From Trichomonas vaginalis G3 (Eukaryota; Parabasalia; Trichomonadida; Trichomonadidae): a stretch of 64,000 nt of DNA. The DNA lies in NCBI RefSeq assembly GCF_026262505.1, contig NC_067203.1:10540001-10604000 (forward strand). Reading direction: 5' to 3'. Of the stretch, positions 20,048-25,672 are shown in pieces. The stretch's first letter is position 1. Every line of letters starts with the position of its first letter. The translations under genes were made by a program, and so were the position numbers. Under the pieces are notes generated by a model. That model was not told the origin of the DNA, did no database searches, and saw nothing but the letters and a program-made list of their open reading frames with translations.

Positions 20048-20509
20048 ATGAGATCGAAGTCAATTCTTTATGGTGCAGCTAATCTTCCAATTGAACCAAC
20101 AAGCAATGTTGATTCAAGAACAACTAATAACATTGTGATAAAGAACTATCCATCTGGTACAGTAAGTGATGCTCCAACAGAGATAAAAAAAGAGGAAACA
20201 ACTACGAACTCAGAAGCACCAATGTATCCTCCTCCTTTAAGTCCATTAACTTCCAACCTGACCTCATCGAGATCTGTGGAGACTTCATCGAGGATTGGTG
20301 TAGAAGAGTATTTACTTAGTATATACCAGAAGATACTTCTAGACCAAGACAAAGAGCTCTTTTCTAACTTAGTGAGCAAAGATCAGATCTTACTACCTAA
20401 GCCAGACTTGGAAGAAGTTGTTCACAGAATGACTGGGTTCAAGTGTGAAATAGACCTACTGGACCCAGACATACATGCTGTGGTATTCCACCACCTTTCT
20501 CAAAAATAG
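20048..20509 (+). CDS. Polinton unknown protein, 153 aa
   Basis: MRSKSILYGAANLPIEPTSN. Residues 1-75 are polar and disordered with a Pro/Ser cluster (MYPPPLSPLTSNLTSS). Residues 80-153 look folded and helical (GVEEYLLSIYQKILLDQDKE, LEEVVHRMTGFKCEIDLL, DIHAVVFHHLSQK). No family recognised. Divergent partner of the 117-aa gene. Confidence 0.55.
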   Translation: MRSKSILYGAANLPIEPTSNVDSRTTNNIVIKNYPSGTVSDAPTEIKKEETTTNSEAPMYPPPLSPLTSNLTSSRSVETSSRIGVEEYLLSIYQKILLDQDKELFSNLVSKDQILLPKPDLEEVVHRMTGFKCEIDLLDPDIHAVVFHHLSQK

Positions 20510-20736
20510 CTCAGATCAGAATCATTGATGAGAACAATATTGCTCAAGAGTTTAAGTATGCATATAATGCTCAATATACTGAGTTAATAAGTAGGTATAA
20601 TTTATGTCTTAAGTATGTTATTGTTTAACCAAAAAATTTTTTATCTAATGTTAAATATGGTTGTTCAAACAAGAACAAAAGCACAAATGTTTCAAGACTT
20701 ACTCAATAAAACTTATTGTTTACTCAAGTAATTATT

Positions 20737-21111
20737 TTAGAACGTTTCGACGTACTCCTTGATCTTATCAAGAGCTTCGAGCATCCGCTTCTTTGCATTG
20801 TACTTGGCGAGGATGGCTTGCTCAATGGTGAGCTCGAAGGCTTCTTTACCGATCGGACGGTGATCGCGAAGATCTTTGAGTGCATCAAGAGCTGCAGTGT
20901 ACTCTGATGGTAAATGGGAGCCATCTAGTAATGGGTACAAAATGAGCATGTATTCCTGTAGTAAGTTCTCCTGTTTCAAGCGGGACTTGAACTCTTCGCG
21001 GAGATCTTGAAGCTTTTGGAGCTTCTCAGTGGCTTGAAGGTATTCAATGATGACCTTCTCTTGTCCCTCAAGTGCTTGTGGGAGGAAGTGGACATAAGCT
21101 GTTGACTTCAT
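20737..21111 (-). CDS. Polinton helical protein, 124 aa
   Basis: Start taken at MKSTAYVHFLPQALEGQEKV because an Inr-type TCATTTTTG directly precedes this ATG; an in-frame ATG six codons upstream (21129) overlaps the start of the divergent gene. The protein is almost entirely helical (VIIEYLQATEKLQKLQDLRE, LTIEQAILAKYNAKKRMLEA), probably a coiled coil. Function unknown. One of the few element genes with a host-type Inr. Confidence 0.55.
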   Translation of the reverse strand: MKSTAYVHFLPQALEGQEKVIIEYLQATEKLQKLQDLREEFKSRLKQENLLQEYMLILYPLLDGSHLPSEYTAALDALKDLRDHRPIGKEAFELTIEQAILAKYNAKKRMLEALDKIKEYVETF

Positions 21112-21127
21112 CAAAAATGAAGTGGTC

Positions 21128-21358
21128 ATGACACTTTTTAAGTTAATGGGCTACGAAGAAGACATAGCTTATGTGAAGAGTTCAATGAACTTCTTAACGA
21201 ACGCTGTTGTTGTATTCTTTTGTATAAACTTGTTCATTGTTCTCTTGGTCATGCTCCTTTTTTTCTGCGAAGTCCACGGAATGATCAACCGCGATCTCCC
21301 AGGAGAGAGATACAGAGGACGCAATACAGATGCAGCAGACCTACTCAAACCCAATTAA
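21128..21358 (+). CDS. Polinton single-pass membrane protein, 76 aa
   Basis: MTLFKLMGYEEDIAYVKSSM followed by one strong hydrophobic segment (FLTNAVVVFFCINLFIVLLV and a few more residues, about 22-46) and a basic, Arg/Asn-rich tail (MINRDLPGERYRGRNTD). Predicted transmembrane; a virion-membrane or host-membrane role is open. Its ATG and an in-frame ATG of the divergent gene share the tetramer CATG. Family not recognised. Confidence 0.6.
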   Translation: MTLFKLMGYEEDIAYVKSSMNFLTNAVVVFFCINLFIVLLVMLLFFCEVHGMINRDLPGERYRGRNTDAADLLKPN

Positions 21359-21370
21359 TCTAAACACTTA

Positions 21371-21377
21371 TTTTTAT
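21371..21377 (+). promoter_or_regulatory. Element-type promoter box TTTTTAT
   Basis: TTTTTAT followed after ten bases by the methyltransferase ATG (TTTTTAT...ATATAAATG). One of the cleanest examples of the motif shared by Polinton genes. Confidence 0.45.
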
Positions 21378-21387
21378 TACCATATAA

Positions 21388-22230
21388 ATGATTTTTACCA
21401 AACCTCCTTTACCTTTCATAGGTAATAAGTCGAAGATCAGGAAAGATCTTATCGACATACTCAAAGACATCAAAGGGGATTATGTCTTCGTTGACCTATT
21501 TGGTGGTTCTCTCTATATCTCTCATCTGTTGCATATTATGTTCCCAAAAGCAACGATCATAGCTAACGACTATGATAACTACGTTGATAGACTGAAACAC
21601 ATTCATGACACGAATGAAATACTTAAGGAACTTAAGGAGAGAATAAATGTTAAGCCAGATGAGAAAATTCCTACTGATCAGAAAGAGATCGTCAGAGAAG
21701 TTATAAGTAAAGCTCCATACATAGACTGGGATACATTATGTTCACGTCTTCTCTATTCTGGAGCATACAAATACTATGATCTTGACACATTAATGAAGAA
21801 AGTGTTATACCTCAGATATACTAACTTATTTGGTGAAAACATAGATGACTATCTTGAAGGTTTAACTATTGTTCATAAAGATTGGAGAATACTCTTCAAT
21901 GAGTATAAAGATCTTCCCAATGTTTTCTTTATATGTGATCCTCCATACTTCCATACTTATTCTATACAGTATGGAGATGAATGGACTCTTAAAGATACTG
22001 TAGAAACCTTTGATGTCCTTAATTATCCATCTATTTACTTCAGTAGTGATAAATCTTATACAGAAGAACTTATAGAGATATTGACAAAAAGATATGGAGA
22101 GAAATTTCCTATGAGAAAGCATGTTATAGATAGAGGTTTAATTAATCCTAACACTCAGAAAAATAATGAAGTAATATATGTCACTTTTTCTGTTAATGGA
22201 GAAGAGAAAGATCAAGAAGATAATAGTTGA
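21388..22230 (+). CDS. D12-class (Dam-like) DNA N6-adenine methyltransferase
   Basis: 280 aa. Motif X-like PPLPFIGNKSKIRKDL at residues 6-21, AdoMet-binding motif I FVDLFGGSLYISHLL near 34-48, and catalytic motif IV DPPY near 184-187 (FFICDPPYFHTY). Order X-I-target region-IV is that of the MethyltransfD12 (Dam) family. Expected reaction: methyl transfer from S-adenosylmethionine to N6 of adenine, classically in GATC; the target here is not shown. In a Polinton it could mark or protect the element's own DNA or alter chromatin; trichomonads are known to carry DNA 6mA. Its 3' end overlaps the start of the next gene. Confidence 0.85.
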   Translation: MIFTKPPLPFIGNKSKIRKDLIDILKDIKGDYVFVDLFGGSLYISHLLHIMFPKATIIANDYDNYVDRLKHIHDTNEILKELKERINVKPDEKIPTDQKEIVREVISKAPYIDWDTLCSRLLYSGAYKYYDLDTLMKKVLYLRYTNLFGENIDDYLEGLTIVHKDWRILFNEYKDLPNVFFICDPPYFHTYSIQYGDEWTLKDTVETFDVLNYPSIYFSSDKSYTEELIEILTKRYGEKFPMRKHVIDRGLINPNTQKNNEVIYVTFSVNGEEKDQEDNS

Positions 22231-22483
22231 TGAGGGAACTGAAGAAGCGACGACATTCATCTTTGACGACGGAAAGCTCACATTCGTTGTCGATAAAAAT
22301 GGACAACACTTACACAAAAGAAAGAGACCAAGAAAATTTTTAGATCTCCCAAAAGCTAGGAAACCAAAGGAACCATTTCCAGTACCAGCCGTCCAAGAAC
22401 CAGAGAGACTTTTGATACCAAAACCTGTGGTTGACAAATATGATCCAGATCAGTTCTTCCCAAAAATACCAAAGTTAGAATAA
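22196..22483 (+). CDS. Polinton small basic/proline-rich protein, 95 aa
   Basis: Starts MEKRKIKKIIVDEGTEEATT at 22196, inside the 3' end of the methyltransferase gene in another frame. TCACTTTTTC (host-type Inr) lies within that gene 14-20 bases upstream. A beta-like N-terminal half (TTFIFDDGKLTFVVDKNG) is followed by a basic stretch HKRKRPRKF and a Pro-rich C-terminus. Ends convergently with the 191-aa gene, overlapping by nine bases. Function unknown. Confidence 0.55.
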   Translation: MEKRKIKKIIVDEGTEEATTFIFDDGKLTFVVDKNGQHLHKRKRPRKFLDLPKARKPKEPFPVPAVQEPERLLIPKPVVDKYDPDQFFPKIPKLE

Positions 22484-23050
22484 AAACTCCTTTATTTCTT
22501 TAGTATTATATAATAAGTCTATTAGTAAGCTCTGTTCTCGTTCTGTTCTGGTATTTTGACGTCTTTTCATGGTCTCGCATAATAAGATCATGAACTTTTT
22601 CTTGAGATACTCGAAGAGCTGAGGTAAGTTATCATATTCTGGATATGTAGGAAGCATCCCTGCTATCGTAAGTGTTGTATCAATAAGGATTGGACTTATA
22701 TCGGAAAAGTCGAGATCTGGAGTAGAATAAGAAGGTAAGTCTCTTACATGTAGGTAGTCATTATATGCTTTACGCATGAGACTGAGTTTCTGGAGCACAA
22801 CTATGAGACTTTGGTTCTGACGTTCAAGTTTGCTTAAAGTTCTCTCCAAGCTTCTGTAATAAACGTCAACCTCTGTAAGAGCAGATATTTTTGCATTGAT
22901 CTCGGAGATCTTTTCTTGAACTTCACCAAGTTTGACCTTAACTGACGTTTGAGCTCCCATCATGTTTTCATCAAGGTCATTCTCTATGTCATCAATGATA
23001 TCTTCCCATGAAGTCATGTTTTCATCATTGATCTTAACGTGAACACTCAT
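22475..23050 (-). CDS. Polinton coiled-coil protein, 191 aa
   Basis: MSVHVKINDENMTSWEDIID. Residues 10-30 acidic, 35-95 coiled coil (KVKLGEVQEKISEINAKISA, RSLERTLSKLERQNQSLIVV), then a helical C-terminal domain. No family recognised. Upstream lacks the TTTTTAT box and has a T-run ending TTTTTTTCATG. Confidence 0.6.
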   Translation of the reverse strand: MSVHVKINDENMTSWEDIIDDIENDLDENMMGAQTSVKVKLGEVQEKISEINAKISALTEVDVYYRSLERTLSKLERQNQSLIVVLQKLSLMRKAYNDYLHVRDLPSYSTPDLDFSDISPILIDTTLTIAGMLPTYPEYDNLPQLFEYLKKKFMILLCETMKRRQNTRTEREQSLLIDLLYNTKEIKEFLF

Positions 23051-23086
23051 GAAAAAAATGTCATGTAAAGTATAAATGTCAGATTT

Positions 23087-23485
23087 TTACTCTTGAGCTT
23101 CTTCTCTCTGGATTGACTCGTCTGTAGGGCTTAATGTGCCATCACGTTCGACCAGAAGGTTCTGCTCAGGTCTGTCAAGGAGCTGTCTGTAGGTCGTGAA
23201 GGTTTCAACGAGTCCTTGGTAAGGAGTTTGGAGATCAACATCGACCCATGGGTGTTTGCGTAAGAAAGCAGCAAGGCTTTCACGCTTGGAGTCAATGACA
23301 TCTTTCTTATTGGTTAATCCTTCTTCAAAGCTTAGGATTACTCCTGCAGTTGATTCAAGTCTTTGGATCTGGCGTCTGGAAACCTTGGTGAGTTGTCTTA
23401 TCCTCTCGTTTCCAAATACATGCAGGAGATATGCAGAAATTACTTCATTAAGTTCGATTAAACAAATTGGATGAAGATCAGTCAT
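23087..23485 (-). CDS. Polinton unknown helical protein, 132 aa
   Basis: Starts MTDLHPICLIELNEVISAYL at 23485; upstream the frame stays open through the 15-bp repeat array but without another ATG. Helical, with a basic patch LTKVSRRQIQRLESTAG near residues 33-50 and an acidic C-terminus (QREEAQE). Its 5' end abuts the repeat array (23487 on), which must contain or replace its promoter. Function unknown. Confidence 0.55.
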   Translation of the reverse strand: MTDLHPICLIELNEVISAYLLHVFGNERIRQLTKVSRRQIQRLESTAGVILSFEEGLTNKKDVIDSKRESLAAFLRKHPWVDVDLQTPYQGLVETFTTYRQLLDRPEQNLLVERDGTLSPTDESIQREEAQE

Positions 23486-23486
23486 G

Positions 23487-23868
23487 GCTTTTGTAAAGCA
23501 ATCTTTTGTAAAGCTGTCTTTTGTAAAGCAGACTTTTGTAAAGCAATCTTTTGTAAAGCAATCTTTTGTAAAGCAGACTTTTGTAAAGCAATCTTTTGTC
23601 AAGACGTCTTTTGTAAAGCAGACTTTTGTAAAGCAATCTTTTGTCAAGACGTCTTTTGTAAAGCAAAAGTATTCAATTTTGTGAGAAAATGCTTTTGTAA
23701 AGCAGTCTTTTGTAAAGCTGTCTTTTGTCAAGACGTCTTTTGTAAAGCTGTCTTTTGTAAAGCTGTCTTTTGTAAAGCAGTCTTTTGTAAAGCTGTCTTT
23801 TGTAAAGCTGTCTTTTGTAAAGCTGTCTTTTGTAAAGCTGTCTTTTGTAAAGCAGTCTTTTGTAAAGA
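23487..23868. repeat. Array of 24 copies of a 15-bp repeat between divergent genes
   Basis: The unit is TCTTTTGTAAAGCTG with variable last three bases (CAG, CTG, CAA) and three copies of a TCAAGACG variant. There are two blocks of 12 units separated by 24 bases of other sequence (about 23667-23690). The 15-base period leaves at least five of six frames open (repeating pentapeptides such as FCKAV, SFVKQ, FTKDS), which I regard as a by-product. It occupies the only long gap between divergent genes and sits next to the element's midpoint (23441). Confidence 0.9.
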
Positions 23869-23884
23869 CATAACCGACGACCGA

Positions 23885-24391
23885 ATGTCCCAAGATGGTA
23901 CAACACCAGCTCCAGCATCACCAACACTAGATATGATGGCAATGATGATGCAGATGATGCAACAGCAAACCCAGCTTATACAGCAAATGCAGGAAAAGAA
24001 AACTTTCAATAAACCTGCAAAGAACTCACAAGATCTTGAAGCTGGACTCAATGCTCTCAGGAACGACTACAAGAGAGAGCAGATGACGTTTAGGAAGAAG
24101 GGTGATGAAGATTATGAGAATGATCCGATCGAGGAAGACGAGATCAAGTCCACTGCATCCACAAAGACCCTCCAGGATGAAAGAGATGATGAGGGATTCC
24201 TTACCAAGTCTCAAAGACTCTTTGTCCTTGAGTTCTTCACGATCTCTGCCTTGAGATCTATGAGGAATTGGAAGGGTCGCGTTCCAAGTGGCTCAAACAA
24301 GCGCGAACTACTCATGACCGCAGTACCGCTCACTAAGACAAAAGTCCAGCTCATGGACTTTATCCTTTCCGCTTGTCCCGACGAGATCTAA
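23885..24391 (+). CDS. Polinton unknown protein with Met/Gln-rich N-terminus, 168 aa
   Basis: Starts MSQDGTTPAPASPTLDMMAM. Residues 15-40 are a Met/Gln run (MMQMMQQQTQLIQQM), 50-100 are charged and disordered, and 105-168 look folded (SQRLFVLEFFTISALRSMRN, KTKVQLMDFILSACPDEI). The frame is also open from an ATG at 23471 through the repeat array, giving a 306-aa form; I prefer 23885 because the array peptide is low-complexity and the other start overlaps the divergent gene. Function unknown. Confidence 0.55.
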   Translation: MSQDGTTPAPASPTLDMMAMMMQMMQQQTQLIQQMQEKKTFNKPAKNSQDLEAGLNALRNDYKREQMTFRKKGDEDYENDPIEEDEIKSTASTKTLQDERDDEGFLTKSQRLFVLEFFTISALRSMRNWKGRVPSGSNKRELLMTAVPLTKTKVQLMDFILSACPDEI

Positions 24392-24448
24392 GATCTGATC
24401 AGAGTAAAAACTTACATTTATGAGCTAAGCTCAGTAATAATTAGTTGT

Positions 24449-24655
24449 TTATTCTTTCTTCTCATACTTCTGTGCAAGGTTTCCACGGAAGAACTCAAGC
24501 AACATTTGGATCTTTCCAAGCTTTCGACCTTCTTTTTCGAGGTCATCCTGGTAAGTTCGGAATGCGTCAACGTGTGAGCTCGCATAGAATGCAGCAACAA
24601 CAACCTCTTCTGCACCTTCTTTGCTGTCAAGTGGCATGAACTCGAATCCTTCCAT
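24449..24655 (-). CDS. Polinton small helical protein, 68 aa
   Basis: Start MEGFEFMPLDSKEGAEEVVV at 24655, chosen because a host-type Inr TCACTTTTATTT lies about 17 bases upstream; an upstream in-frame non-ATG extension exists. Helical with an alanine/valine core and a Lys-rich end (QKYEKKE). Divergent from the tiny gene at 24679. Function unknown. Confidence 0.5.
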   Translation of the reverse strand: MEGFEFMPLDSKEGAEEVVVAAFYASSHVDAFRTYQDDLEKEGRKLGKIQMLLEFFRGNLAQKYEKKE

Positions 24656-24678
24656 TCGACCAAATAAAAGTGACAAAA

Positions 24679-24846
24679 ATGTCAATGAGACCCACTCGTT
24701 GCATAGATGCTAAACCTGGTCCGAAGATGCAAAAGTTCTTCAGAACACTCATGTCTGACCAGAGGGAGTACGGTCATGAAGAGGTCATACAGATCTTCGA
24801 TCAGTGTGTACCAAAGCCTGAGAATCCAGACGAACTCTTCATGTAA
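24679..24846 (+). CDS. Polinton small protein, 55 aa
   Basis: ATG TCA ATG AGA CCC... gives MSMRPTRCIDAKPGPKMQKF and ends NPDELFM. It is shorter than usual ORF cut-offs but fills the gap between two genes and starts 23 bases from a divergent start. A second short frame (32 codons, 24883-24981, MKLRPITIFPGFCNYLEQAC) follows. Both are weakly supported. Confidence 0.4.
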   Translation: MSMRPTRCIDAKPGPKMQKFFRTLMSDQREYGHEEVIQIFDQCVPKPENPDELFM

Positions 24847-24991
24847 ATTTACTTGCTTCAATGGAGAGATGAGAGACCAGGTATGAAACTCAGACCAATA
24901 ACAATCTTTCCAGGTTTCTGCAATTACCTAGAACAAGCATGCCAGATCAAATGGTCTGACACCATCTTCCTCCAAAAATAAACTTTATCGT

Positions 24992-25090
24992 TTATAACAC
25001 TTCAGGATCTACATCTATTTCTTCTGCTTCATCCTCAATGTCGATCTCTTCGACAGGTTTGATAGCAGCTTTGAGTAAGTTCTTACCCAT
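24992..25090 (-). CDS. Polinton very short acidic ORF, 32 aa
   Basis: MGKNLLKAAIKPVEEIDIED, then an acidic end. Only an ATG-initiated short frame; amphipathic then acidic composition looks protein-like. Weak support. Confidence 0.25.
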   Translation of the reverse strand: MGKNLLKAAIKPVEEIDIEDEAEEIDVDPEVL

Positions 25091-25149
25091 TGTCTTAAGT
25101 TCAACTGGGTTATATTCTCTTGTCTTTACTCTTTGTGATTTCGTGAGAT

Positions 25150-25434
25150 CTACATTAAACAATAACTTTTAGTCTTGTCAAGGTTTATTCTCGCTGAGAA
25201 ATGGTCAGGAATGTTTATAGCTATCTTTTCAAACTTGAGTAAATTAGCTAAACCTTCATTTGTGTATTTCTGCTTATCGACAAAGATCATGATCGGACTT
25301 GCACTATAACCATACTTTCCTTGACATAATGTTTGTGGTAAGCATATAAGTAGTCTCTTTGCTGTTTTATTTTGCTTCTTCACTTCATCTACAAACTGTT
25401 GGATCTTAAAGAACTTTATATGATGTTCAGACAT
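25150..25434 (-). CDS. Polinton unknown protein, 94 aa
   Basis: MSEHHIKFFKIQQFVDEVKK. Mixed alpha/beta: KRLLICLPQTLCQGKYGYSA, SPIMIFVDKQKYTNEGLANL, KIAINIPDHFSARINLDKTK. Preceded by TTTTTATCGGGTATATAAAG before the ATG, the same core (TTTTTATCGG-TATA) found ahead of the polymerase gene. Family not recognised. Divergent from the 57-aa gene at 25499. Confidence 0.55.
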   Translation of the reverse strand: MSEHHIKFFKIQQFVDEVKKQNKTAKRLLICLPQTLCQGKYGYSASPIMIFVDKQKYTNEGLANLLKFEKIAINIPDHFSARINLDKTKSYCLM

Positions 25435-25498
25435 CTTTATATACCCGATAAAAAGTTCAGATAAAAAAATAATTAGCTATATTTTTATTAGTGCATAA

Positions 25499-25672
25499 AT
25501 GAGTCTTTCTTTGAGATTTTCTGATGAAGATCTAACTTTGGTAAGATCTTTAAAAGATGATGAAAACATTCTTTCTGTCATTGATGAAGAAAAGAAATAC
25601 TTCAGTAATGATGTAAAAATAGAGCTACTCATTCATACTGAGAAACAGTTTGTGATCGTGATCTTGAGTTAA
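25499..25672 (+). CDS. Polinton small protein, 57 aa
   Basis: ATG at 25499 gives MSLSLRFSDEDLTLVRSLKD, ending KQFVIVILS. TTTTTAT lies ten bases before the ATG (TTTTTATTAGTGCATAAATG), a good element-type promoter. The stop shares the palindrome TTAA with the stop of the convergent spike gene. The GATCGTGATC 10-mer (25654-25663) falls at its 3' end. Function unknown. Confidence 0.5.
   Translation: MSLSLRFSDEDLTLVRSLKDDENILSVIDEEKKYFSNDVKIELLIHTEKQFVIVILS

Noticed and set aside
23487-23868. CRISPR array
   Set aside because: The 15-base units are contiguous with no unique spacers, and the context is eukaryotic.
23471-23884. Repeat-encoded N-terminal extensions of the flanking genes (FCKAV- or FTKDS-type pentapeptides)
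   Set aside because: At least five of six frames are open across the array because its period is a multiple of three; no support for translation of any one of them.
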